Below, one piece after another: positions 35,688-45,496 of a stretch of DNA of 64,000 nt. The DNA lies in assembly GCA_001465935.1 (NCBI GenBank), contig LNKV01000011.1, positions 436,743 to 500,742 of the forward strand, given 5' to 3'. The notes under the pieces are model-generated. The model had not been told where the DNA came from. It ran no database searches and saw only the letters and a list, made by a program, of their open reading frames with translations. The stretch is from Clarireedia homoeocarpa (Eukaryota; Ascomycota; Leotiomycetes; Helotiales; Rutstroemiaceae). The stretch's first letter is position 1; each line of letters opens with the position of its first letter. The position numbers and the translations under genes were made by a program.

Positions 35688-36538
35688 GTACGGTAAGTAC
35701 TTCCGGTTTAAGTCAATCTACCAAATCTAATGATTTAACAAGGTATATCCAAGGTAAGAAGGCTGAGACTGATCCGCCCCATTGCCGAATGGGCCTACCC
35801 CATTGGTCAATGTTACCCGAAGTATGAATAGGCCGGCCGGTTCATTAATCGGGAAGTGCGAATGGTGCGGATCAGATCAAGGTACTTAGGTTAGGTGTAC
35901 GTGCTAGCAAAACCCTTTTACGAGATATAGTCCGTAATGTCCGTGATATACTATGGAAAAGACAAGAAATTCCATACAGACAATAACTCCTTGTGAACCA
36001 GAATGCGAAATTAAGTTAGAAGTAGGAGTCCAAGATGTACTGTGGATCTGACACGAGGAGGCGAGTAACATTTGCCAATGCGCTATTTTAACTCATTCTC
36101 TCAGTATAAGCGCTATTAACAGCTTGCTGTTAGAGATCGACATACCTGAATAACTCATTACATACGAAGTACTTACCACTTCTTGGCCAGCCAGTACTTT
36201 TACTCTGTACGGGTCAGCCGATGAAAGTATGTGTCTATTTCTATGCGTCTTTGATGCGCGGCGGCTGAACATTGTGGAAATCACTTTGACGCTATGCAGG
36301 TTAGGAAATCTGCAAAGCAACGTATCCGAACGAACATACCGCATGTATGTTCAATATAATCTCTAGCAGCATGCTTACTGACGGGCAAATTCAAATCTAT
36401 TTAAGCAGACCTCTCCCTCGCTGTTCAGAAGACTTTATCCATTGCCAGACACATCCTTCTCTGCAACCATCAGCTCATCCACCACACTCGTTACATTTAC
36501 ACATATCTTCTTCGGAACTCATTTAAGATATTCGCATC

Positions 36539-36918
36539 ATGCATTTCTCTACAGTCGTCGTTTCTACCATCCTCGCCTTCGCAGGCAGCAGCTACGCTTG
36601 GACTAAAGATGCCAATGGAGTATGGGTTGCGAATAACAACTACTACACCATCAGGGGCAGTAAGTGGCTTCACCTTTATTATACAAGGAGAACATCTTAA
36701 GCTAATACAATGTGCTATATAGCCATAGTGCATGAAGCATGCACTAGAATGAATACGGAGACTATTATCAACCGCGGATTTTGTGCTTACTGGACTGACG
36801 GTGCCGGTCATCAGTTCAAAGGAAGTAAGTATCTTTTCCTACAGAATCATAGCATCTTCATATACTTACAAAGGAATTAGACTGCAATGAAAGACCCGGA
36901 CAAGTTCTCTGTATTTGA
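36539..36918 (+). CDS. Small secreted four-cysteine protein (effector candidate)
   Basis: Three exons (36539-36659, 36723-36824, 36881-36918; introns 63 and 56 bp, both GTAAGT...TAG) encode 86 residues. A classic signal peptide (MHFSTVVVSTILAFAGSSYA) leaves a mature chain of about 66 residues. It has four cysteines (in HEACTR, GFCAYW, GNCNER and VLCI), enough for two disulfides. No known domain is recognised. Size, secretion, cysteine content and a setting between transposon relics are typical of fungal effector candidates, but a cell-wall or antimicrobial role is equally possible. TTTAAGCAGACC near 36400 may be part of its promoter. Splice sites are canonical and frame is continuous throughout. 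Confidence 0.72.
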
Positions 36919-37603
36919 GAGAAATATGTAGATTAAGGGCACAGGAAAAGGATGTCAGCAGCATTCCGCAACAGCTGTGGTTTCAGGATATGGAGGTGTT
37001 CAATATATGTACTGAGCATATGCTTAGCTTGTTTTTCTCTCAGCAGCACATTGCTTTCTTCAAAATCGTCTTCAACAGACAACACGTTTTAGCGCAGTAT
37101 TTTATGCTTGATAACACAATTGAATTAACTCTACTATTACTTTAGAATATGGAGAACCGTGAAGTTTGATATGCACCATGGACTGAGATGTTGATTGCGT
37201 GAAGATATGATAACTAGAATTCTCAGGCCAAGAGCTACCAGATGCCATAGCAGCGAAACAGAAGTTGATGGTTACTTTCATTTGGAATATCCATAAAATC
37301 AGACCAAAAACCATAGCTGATTCCCTAGTATTGTGAGTATTGCGCCTAGGTAATAGTGCATACCCCGCCGTCTGCGCTGGTACAATAGTGGATATATGTT
37401 ATGTTGTCGGCCTCCTAGTCACGTGGAAGTGGTAGAAGACAGTGGGTTGTGTATTGAAGCAGTCAAGTAGGGGATTAAACAGAGGTAATATTGACTGGTA
37501 ACAAGTAATGAAATTACTATTTGAGTTGAGCACAAAGCTCTATATACTAAGGAAATACATTCTGCTTATATAGACCTTCGTTCTCACCGGCTCAATTAGC
37601 TCA

Positions 37604-37674
37604 TGTGAAAACTCCAAAAGTGACATCACTTCTAGAGAATTGATAATTTAGGCTTGTATTTGGTTTCATATACC
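37604..37674 (+). repeat. Dispersed repeat, copy 2
   Basis: TGTGAAAACTCCAAAAGTGA onwards aligns with 28431-28500. Many differences are C/T or G/A transitions (ACATCACTTCTAGAG against ATGCCACTTCTGGAG), as repeat-induced point mutation would leave. Confidence 0.55.
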
Positions 37675-37677
37675 CCC

Positions 37678-37700
37678 TTCAGAGTGTAAACTCTGAAAGC
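37678..37700. repeat. Perfect 8-bp hairpin
   Basis: TTCAGAGT-gtaa-ACTCTGAA is a perfect palindromic stem with a 4-base loop. It lies just after dispersed repeat copy 2 and may belong to the same old element. Confidence 0.5.
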
Positions 37701-38025
37701 GTATCTAAATGGGTAGACCAGGGCTATTTCCCGGTTTTCTGTGCACTGTTGTGCGGTTGAACTACCTCTTGAACCACTTCTGGCTAAGTGGACTAGGCCG
37801 GTTTTGTGCATCATGTGTGCGTAGAACTACCTCTTATGGTTGGGTAGACCGCCTAGTTATTTTTTCTTTTCGTTTATCGCTTAGCTTGATGTAAAGCTAG
37901 GGGATTTTACTACTGCGCTATCCGCGCGAACCGCTGGCCCACGTGATATGGTTTGTAACAATATATACAGTTTTAGAATTTTTCACATTTTTCACAGCCT
38001 CAGTTTTCATATCCTCAAAATTGCA

Positions 38026-38325
38026 CAGACTGGTAGTGCCCTATTTGGATTGAACAGAGGGGTTAATTTGGCTATATAGACTGCTACATATGCATATAGC
38101 TCTGTGTGTAAGCTATTTATATCACTTATATCACCTAAACAGGTATTTTAGTTATGTGTAGCTGAGTATATCCTCGTCTTGGCGTTCAAATAGTACACTG
38201 CCGATATGTAGTCATTTGCACGCACTACACCCCGTAATTTTTGTGACCCTTCGTACGCGCTGGTAGTACGATCTAATCTTCCCGAATTGCACTAGTTTTC
38301 ACTCTTTCCCCTACTGACCACACTG
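38026..38325 (-). mobile_element. Third copy of the hAT-type MITE, decayed
   Basis: The plus-strand sequence TATATCCTCGTCTTGGCGTT onward to CCACACTG matches the reverse complement of the left 150-170 bp of the MITE at 56281. The opposite end (CAGACTGGTAGTGCCC) is a degraded version of the inverted terminus. The copy is about 300 bp, shorter than the two at 55.3 and 56.3 kb, with many substitutions and no clean target duplication. Confidence 0.65.
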
Positions 38326-39136
38326 GCTGATTCATCGAATCGACTTTGCTCGGTGTTAGCATCGGACGATTTTATCTAGATAGTTTCTAGAGCTGAGTCT
38401 TAAGCCAATAACAATAAAGAGATAAAGGAACATTTAATAAAGAAAACTCAATTGATAAAGAACATCGTTAATCTAGTCCATGCTCAGTACCCGATATATC
38501 TTGTTTGCTCAAGCAACCAATATAGGATTTTGTATATTTATACGAGGTTGTGGTCGAAGTATTGTGAATTTGAATTATTAGAGAACAAGTATGCTTTCCT
38601 AGCAGTGTTTAAGTTATCCAATTAATCTGTAAACAGGCAATACATTGAAAAACTATTAACTAAGCAATACAAAATAAGTCAAGAAGATATCAAACGTTGA
38701 TACATCGTCCAAAAGCGATGCTCCCGGTCTCGAAGAGCCTCTTGCAACTCAGCCCAATATACTTCAAACTATCGAAACGATGAGACATCGATTCAGGGTG
38801 CCAAGTTCAGAGTTATGGCCTGGAAATGTAAAGCTCTACATTAATATCGTAAACGAGGCAATCAGGACAGTATATAAATCCAGAACCAAAAACAAAAAAA
38901 TAGGTTACGCTTAGAACTTCAGGAACGTGGAAAAGCTCTTCATCGATTCATGCCCCAATAGCAGGAGTGGGAAGAAGAGGCTCAAAACCTCTTTAACATC
39001 CTCTCAGCGAGTATCAAATATAACCCGATATCTTGAAAACGTGCCTTTCAGGTAAGAACCAGATATTTTCAAAGAAAATACAGCTTGTTTGTCTCCATAA
39101 TGATGAAATTGGAAAGCCATCAAACATGGGCAGTCC

Positions 39137-39786
39137 ATGTCCAATGGAATAACATTTCACTTCCAAGATTTGGAGTACAAAACTGCTCTCATGCAGGAAG
39201 ACTTCATTAGAGAACTAAGGTGTGAAAATTCCAAATCCCGCCGAATCAGTTCTCCATCTATATTGAAAACTTGCGCTTGCAAATTCCAGCGGACAGCAGT
39301 GACGATAGAACTAACACTCCTGGAAAGAATAATCGAACGTCTTGCAACGGAGCCGAATGAATCATCCTACATTCTGACCGAAATGATACCGACATACCGA
39401 AAAGTAGGAAGCGATTCAGGTAAGCAATATGCCGTACGACGTGGACTAAGGTACTAAGATAATTCCTCTGCCAGGTAAAGGAGTGCACGCTCGCCAGAAG
39501 ATTTGATATCTGCTCAAGTCTCCAATCCCGCCATGTTTCCAAACATTTCCAAGCGAATTAGAGCTGGAGCTAAGAGCTAATATTAGCATTTTTCAGAGAG
39601 CTGAAGATGATGTCAAATAAGATGTTTGAACCGATTCATACTGATCTTGAAATGGTACTGGCTAAGAAACCACAGCAGCACGACAACAGCGCGGAGGTAA
39701 AGGAGTTGATGGATGAATTGGCCAAGGATATTGGGTCGAAGCAAAAGACTCAGGCTAAGATTGTGAAAGCGATCTTGGACTACTGA
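39137..39786 (+). pseudogene. Fragments of an unknown gene
   Basis: Two plus-strand frames lie close together: 39137-39457 (106 residues) and 39607-39786 (59 residues, MMSNKMFEPIHTDLEMVL onward, Lys/Glu/Gln-rich helix). They do not join cleanly with consensus splice sites in frame. The upstream DNA from 38700 also reads as broken coding-like sequence. I do not recognise the family; this could be one decayed gene or two chance frames. Confidence 0.25.
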
Positions 39787-40110
39787 GATCGGTGCCGTAA
39801 TTAGCAGATAGATACTCTGATCCAATAGCAACAGATATACTTTCTCCAGAGCGCGGTATTTTGGCCCCGAAAGTGTGGATATGCATGCTATTCAAGGCAT
39901 GCCGCTGTTTGCGGGCAATGCTGAAAGTAAGATGTTATCCAATTTTTGGCATACCGAAAAACATTAAGTGGATTGACCAGAACTAAAATCATGTTAATAC
40001 ACATTTATTCCTATCATCAGAGGTTTCTCGCGTACCACAGCCCTTTCCATGCAAATTCCCTCAATACCACAAGGCTGGAATGTGAAACCCTATGCAAGCA
40101 GTTGCCAATT

Positions 40111-40722
40111 TCAAACGTAAGAAACACCAACCTCCAACATGCTTACCCTTCTCACTCTACTCCCTCCCACTTCCGCATCGTCGGCACCCTCATCTGCTGC
40201 TACAACATCATCCACAGCTCCCACGCCCCCGGTTCTGATCCTCACTTGCACACCATCCTGGTTCTGCCACCATGCGGCTAAAGCCATAACTTTCTCTATC
40301 GCTCTTCCTGTGCCCTTTATGATCACTTCTCCTTGCCCTTTTGCATTTCCAGATCTCCTGCCGCCTCTCACCCTGCCGATTCCCTTCTCAATATTCTGCA
40401 TTAATTCCCGGTCGTTCGACGACAGATTTGAAGGGCAAGCTCGAACTTCGGCATTTTCGAGATATTTCCGTACACGTTTGACTGTCGATATAAATGGAGA
40501 GCTGGGCGATACAAAGACGATCTTTGGTTCGTTAGAGGAGGAGCGGGGTGAGATTGTTGCGGGGTGTAGTAGCGGTCGCTTTTGGATCCTTTGGTCTAGT
40601 TAATCTCTGTCAGCAGGGTAAAATCATATTACGATCAAGAGCCTCGACATACTTTTAGGAAGTCTAAGAAGTTTAAAAGGTTTTGCTTCCCTAGCTACGG
40701 CTGTTTGATTTGTGGGAGCCAT
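40111..40722 (-). CDS. POP7: RNase P/MRP subunit Pop7 (Alba family)
   Basis: Exons 40722-40653 and 40595-40111, separated by a 57-bp GT-AG intron, give 184 residues. The N-terminal lead contains IQKRPLLHP, then the Alba-like domain begins PKIVFVSPSSPFISTVKRV. It continues through GEVIIKGTGRAIEKVMALA and VRIRTGGVGAVDDVV, which are hallmark blocks of Pop7/Rpp20. The protein pairs with Pop6 on the P3 RNA arm of nuclear RNase P and RNase MRP, acting in tRNA 5' maturation and pre-rRNA cleavage. The C-terminal tail of about 30 residues is species-specific. It is head to head with RAV2, with 289 bp between start codons. A 154-residue frame on the opposite strand is a shadow of this gene. Confidence 0.93.
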
Positions 40723-41011
40723 TGCTTGTCGTGGGGTGAGTAGCCCAACAGTTGCGTGAGAAAATTTTGACCGATGGCAGGATATCCAGCTTTCGAATAG
40801 ATATCGTGCCTACTTGAAGAAAGACAGGTTTTCACGCATACTGAACCAGACTGAGCTGATATGAATTGAGAACCAATCGAACGTCGCAAATGACTCTATT
40901 GGGACTAGACCATGATTGACCGCCCAAATTCTGCCATATGACCATGTCTTATCGAAGCTATCGTAAGGTCCAGAACATTACCACAACCATAACTAACTGA
41001 GAATTATCGTT
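40723..41011. promoter_or_regulatory. Bidirectional promoter POP7/RAV2
   Basis: Only 289 bp separates two divergent start codons, so both core promoters must share this space. No specific factor site is claimed. Confidence 0.55.
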
Positions 41012-42013
41012 ATGTCGACATCAGTATGGCCATCACTACCAGCAGATGAGCTGCGGATAGAGGAGGATCGGTCTGCTGTACGTTTCTTCTTTTCCATATG
41101 GGAAGTTTCATAGTCTCATTGTAACAGGAACGAGAATTATCATGGCTTCTCGAATCGCTACAGGAAACTCTAGCTTCGCTGAAGACAGGCCTCGAAGAAT
41201 GTTATGCGCTACTCGCGCCAGTCGAGCCAGGGTCGACTCTCGTTATGTCGTCGCCTCGATCCGAATATCTTAAAGGCCTTGTCACACGAGTGGGAACTCA
41301 GATTGTCAAAGGGGTATGTTTCTTCTGGTCGTAATTCTTTCCCCATTAGCTAATCGAACGATGCATAGTCACTTCATTTAAAACTTAAGACACTTCCTCC
41401 CATCACTCTTACATTTTCGCAGACATCTCCTCTTCTTCTCGAACCCCTCACTCAACTCCGTACACTTCTGAATCAATCTCTCGATTGCGTCGACATAACA
41501 CGTTGGACAGGCGATCGACACTCAGCACTTTTCATCTCCTCCCAACTTCATCTCCTGCACAGCATTCTTTCTGAAGCAAAAGCCGTCCTCAAAGGCCCCT
41601 CTTTACTCGAGCCAGCTACTCCCGCCATATCTTCATTAAACTGGGCGCACAAACCGATCGATCCAGGAACTTTCAACCCTCCCTTACCATCGAATCTCTC
41701 GGTTGACCTCACCGTCTCAGATGGTTCACTCCTCCTCACCATTCGAGTCCTCGAGCTTGTAGCGCAACAACCTAATTTTGGATCACGACTAGCCTATGCG
41801 ATTGGGGCGCAGAGACGGTTAGAACACGATGAGATGGATGAAGTCTTTATGTATAGGTCGGAAGAAGTTAGAGTGAAGGAGAAAGTGAGGGTGGAGAGTG
41901 CTGATCCAAGGTTGATGAGTGTGTTGGCTAAGGTGTCAGCTCTGGAACATACAGTCGAGGGAGCGACGCATGGCCTGAAGATTGTTATGGGTAGTGATGA
42001 TAATGATGACTAG
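41012..42013 (+). CDS. RAV2: RAVE complex subunit Rav2/Rogdi
   Basis: Exons 41012-41077, 41128-41313 and 41369-42013 (introns 50 and 55 bp) give 298 residues. The sequence has the Rogdi/Rav2 family pattern: an N-terminal helix with ERELSWLLESLQETLASLK, then the TLVMSSPRSEYLKGLVTRVG block. A beta-rich segment (NLSVDLTVSDGSLLLTIRVL) and a C-terminal coiled-coil helix rich in Glu, Arg and Val follow. Rav2 works with Rav1 and Skp1 to reassemble V1 with Vo of the vacuolar proton pump after glucose or pH changes. No membrane segment is expected or seen. All splices are phase 0. The gene lies tail to tail with ATP18. Confidence 0.85.
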
Positions 42014-42671
42014 AATCTGTGCAGCTTCTTCATTGAAGAGATATCGATGAATTCTGATGTGAACTTGACACTAAACACCAGTGATGACCACACTTGATGC
42101 GACAATCCAGACGCATAAGGCTTCTTGAAACATGACTAGTAATTATTCTTTTCACTCCACGCCAATTGGACGTGCGCAGAGAACTTGGATTCTATCTATA
42201 TTGGAAAGTAAACGCGTATTATATTTTCGTAGCGATTCTGATGCTGTCTTTTTATGGGTGAGGAAATCTTAGGTCTACTGTGAATTGGTCGTTGGTTTGA
42301 TAGACGCTCGAATTGGCTCTTAGATAATAAGAGCGCCGGAAGACCCTGGCGGGGCGATGGAAGAACGCTGAAGTATTCTCTATAGGATGTATCCCCGACT
42401 AGGATGGTCTGTCGTAGTTGATGTGGCCGGCATTTCTTTTACATTACTTACCACCATCCCCATGCACAATGGACATTGTATGGTCATACATGCGCAACGG
42501 TCCGAATCACAAGTATGACGGAGAATGTTTTCCCAACATCCTGTGGATTTCAATGTCTCTTATGTACATATCCATCATCCCCATGCTCCACCCCCACTAG
42601 TCTATCGTCATAGCTCAGCTCTATGCATTCCAACCCATCGTCCATTGTCATAAAACCACCATCTTCTCCAT
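42014..42671. other. Convergent 3' intergenic region
   Basis: About 660 bases between the RAV2 stop and the ATP18 stop. No gene or clear repeat seen; presumably the two 3' untranslated regions and terminators. Confidence 0.5.
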
Positions 42672-43211
42672 TTAATGCTTGTCAGCTGGCTTTGGAGTCT
42701 TGGCATTTGGGTTTCTCGGGTCGTTCCTGAATTCTTCACCTGTAGCATAAATTGTATTAGCACCAGACCTCATCCAAAATTCAAGTATTCGCAGATGACG
42801 GGCGAAAGGGAGAATGGCGACATACTGTTCGCGAGCAGGTTGCCAAAGGAGTTGATTCCGTAGAAAACGACAACACCTGTATTCCATTCATCAGCACCAC
42901 ATCATACCAGTCACCTAACATCCATTATCCAGCCCAGCCCAGCCCAGCCCATCCCAGTCCAGTCTCCTTCTACTACGTCTGCCCACTCGCGCACTCCTCC
43001 AGCTATCTATTGATCATCCCATAGAGCAAGGTAACATACCGGCAACGAAGAAGGGAGTCATTGGTTTTGCTACAGAAACCCAATGTCGTTAGTAAATATA
43101 TCCTTTATAAAATCTCGGAGAAGTACGGAACGAAATCTTTTCCACAGCGCTCGATTGAACGCATTTTGACATACCGACAGGCGCAGGGAACTTCTTTCCT
43201 AACCAAGACAT
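42672..43211 (-). CDS. ATP18: Mitochondrial ATP synthase subunit i/j
   Basis: Four exons on the minus strand (43211-43175, 43069-43040, 42876-42826, 42739-42672) encode only 61 residues. Introns of 105, 163 and 86 bp are all GT-AG. The product reads MSWLGKKFPAPVAKPM, then one membrane helix (TPFFVAGVVVFYGINSF), then NDPRNPNAKTPKPADKH. This is the full pattern of fungal Atp18, a small Fo subunit of the inner-membrane ATP synthase with a role in complex stability and dimers. Coding sequence is one third of the gene span, and no exon exceeds 68 bp, so simple ORF scans miss it. It lies tail to tail with RAV2. Confidence 0.94.
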
Positions 43212-44421
43212 TGTTGTTCTTGTGATGTGTGATATCGGTGGACGGTGGTCGGAGGATTGGAGTTGACGGTTTGAGGTCGATGGCTGTGGTGTCGATGGTT
43301 CAATGAGGTTGAGAATGATTGAGGGTAGAAAAAGGCTAGTATGAATGTGGTTAGATCTTGGCTGTGGCACGTGACTGAAACTGTCCATGCCTGGTTTTCA
43401 TGGTTTGTGGGTGGGGCCAGTGAACAGCCGCAGCGAGAAATCTGATTGGTCTCCACAGTCTCCGGACTCCTCATTTCGTCACTGTACCGTACCGCACGAC
43501 CGACGAGCACCAGCAACCATAGCCGGAAAATGTGGTCAATGCAGCTCCCTGGTCGGTTCCCCTCCGAGCCCTCGTAGACTTCAGACTCCGTCGTTGAATT
43601 GACATGGAGACACCTTTCACAATCTTCATCGTACAACACACCACAACACACCACACCACACCACAACACGCACGCACGCACAAAACCCATCCCGCACTCA
43701 ACAATCAATTCAGCTGAGCGAATTGTGTGTGTCAAACCCCCTCCTTTCGAACAAGGCACGGAGCGAAAGCTAAAAAGTGCGGGGAAAAAGGGCTTAAACT
43801 TACCATTAGAGCTATTTTCCATTATTCCATTGTTACTACCTTCATTTGAACCAATCACACCTTCCATTGTGATACAGTTCGACCAGCCAAGATAGCACGA
43901 GCACGGGACGTAGTACATTTGCTGCAGCTATCGATCTTCCTTTGTTTCTGTTGACTCTGCTTTCTCCAGCGAGGGACATTCTCGAACCATTGGCAGCGGG
44001 GAGTGAACACAATATAGAATTCTATCTGTTTACCACCATCTGTTATCGACTCATTTCTGCTTTGCATCGACGACGACAACGGCAACGACGATCTCGAAGG
44101 AACGGAACGGAACGGTACGAGACGAGAATACACACGACAGGAAGAATTCGACTAATTGTTAAACGTGCTCTGCTCGACATACGAAGAACGAATACCTACT
44201 TTACACGACCTTACAATACAACATAACTCAACGCGAGCAGAATCCACTGACAGGCCAAGCTTCGCCAAACCTCCAGCAAGCAACAAATACCACTTGCATT
44301 TGTGTGATAGCCAGGCTGATTACTATCGTTCTTCAATTGAGCTTCTATGATTAAATCACATTGAGGGATTCGGACAATCAATCAAAACCACCTCCCATTG
44401 ACAAACCATCCACAAGACACA
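43212..44421. other. Divergent upstream region, ATP18 / NIPSNAP
   Basis: No gene supported. Long frames at 43199-43918 (minus) are rich in simple repeats: an ACACCACA tract at 43634-43665 and CGCACGCA at 43668-43680. Both flanking genes are transcribed away from this interval. Confidence 0.45.
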
Positions 44422-45496
44422 ATGTTGACACGACGCTTTGTCCGTAGCTCTGTCACGAGCCAACTGTTCAGAGCATTCACAACCTCCGCATCGCTCTCGC
44501 GCACCCCCTCCATATCGGATATCACTCCCCAAGGTGTTACCTCATTCGATGCAAAGCAGAAAGAATTCCGAGATAGAATCGCAGAACAAAGTCGCAAGAA
44601 AGATACTGCAAGTAAGTCTACCCCATCCTCTGCCGATCAATCATCTGCTTCGGCAGATCAAACACTAAGCGGCGCAGAATCTGCGAACGGGAATGGTGAA
44701 AAGAAGGGGAAATTGAGCAGTTTGATCTATGGAACCCCTGAAGGTCGTGAAATGGAGAAGGAGATCGAACAAAGTTTCAGTCAAGTACTTGCGAGAGGGA
44801 AATACGTTCATTCCATTGTTTTCCATCAGGTAAAGCCGGATAAGGTTGATGAGTATGTTAAATTGGTCGGCGAATGGTATCCGAGGATGGCGGGAATGGA
44901 GCAAAACAAGGTGCATTTAGTTGGAAGTTGGAGAACTGAAGTCGGTGATTGTGATACTTTTGGTAGGCTACTTCATTTCGCTGAGCGTATTCCGCTTGCT
45001 AACGTCATTAGTCCATATTTGGGAATACCAACGTTATCATGGATACCACGACTCCCTCCATAGCATCTCCTCGCACCCCGATTTTCCTGCATTTGACGCA
45101 AAGCTCAAATCTCTCATCACTCAGAAAAGAGTCTCTCTCATGCAAGAATTCTCCTTTTGGCCTACAACTCCCCCGCGTCAACTTGGTGGGATCTTCGAAC
45201 TCCGCTCCTACACTCTTCATCCAGGGAACCTACTCGAGTGGGAGACACATTGGCGACGCGGTCTCAAGGCACGTAGAGAAGTTATGGAAGGCGTCGGAGC
45301 ATGGTTCGTACAAATTGGAGATCTGAACACGGTGCATCATCTTTGGCAATTCGCGGATCTAGAGGAGAGAAAGAGAAGAAGGGAAGAGAGTTGGAGCATT
45401 GAGGGTTGGGGAGATACCGTTCACAAGACTGTTCCACTCATCCAGAATATGCAAAGTCGAATTTTGATTCCTATGCCCTGGAGTCCGGTTGCTTGA
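44422..45496 (+). CDS. NIPSNAP-family mitochondrial protein
   Basis: Exons 44422-44962 and 45012-45496 (49-bp intron) give 341 residues. The N-terminus (MLTRRFVRSSVTSQLFRAF) is a good mitochondrial presequence. A Ser-rich linker follows, then two ferredoxin-like NIPSNAP modules. The first includes YVHSIVFHQVKPDKVDEYV and a W-rich strand, and the second begins GGIFELRSYTLHPGNLLEWE. The family is mitochondrial matrix or outer-membrane associated and has roles in trafficking or mitophagy in animals; the fungal role is unclear. An in-frame 45-bp stretch at 44611-44655 has perfect intron ends (GTAAGT...GCAG) and could be spliced or retained; I keep it as coding because the Ser/Ala/Asp-rich text runs on smoothly. 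Confidence 0.9.

Larger units (their letters stand above)
34163..36538. other. Transposon-debris interval
   Basis: No intact gene. It holds an LTR-like stretch (34297-34588), a Tc1/mariner transposase relic (35306-35545) and an inverted repeat (35588-35687). Other short frames, such as 34941-35129, are uninformative. The last hundred bases are the promoter of the small secreted protein gene. Confidence 0.6.
36919..40110. other. Repeat-rich interval with decayed ORFs
   Basis: No intact gene supported. It holds a second copy of a dispersed repeat (37604-37674), a hAT-type MITE copy (38026-38325) and fragments of an unknown gene (39137-39786). The stretch 37390-37610 looks LTR-like (it starts near TGTTGTCGGCCTCC and has TATATACTAAGG), but no matching partner is present. 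Confidence 0.45.

Noticed and set aside
40139..40603. 154-residue plus-strand ORF
   Set aside because: It is antisense to POP7, which has clear family blocks and a consistent intron; the ORF is Pro/Ser/Thr-rich shadow text.
43199..43918. 239-residue minus-strand ORF
   Set aside because: Overlaps ATP18 exon 1 and its upstream region in another frame; Cys/Val-rich simple sequence.
44611..44655. 45-bp in-frame candidate intron in the NIPSNAP gene
   Set aside because: Its ends are ideal, but removing or keeping it preserves frame and the Ser/Asp-rich text continues; kept as coding pending transcripts.
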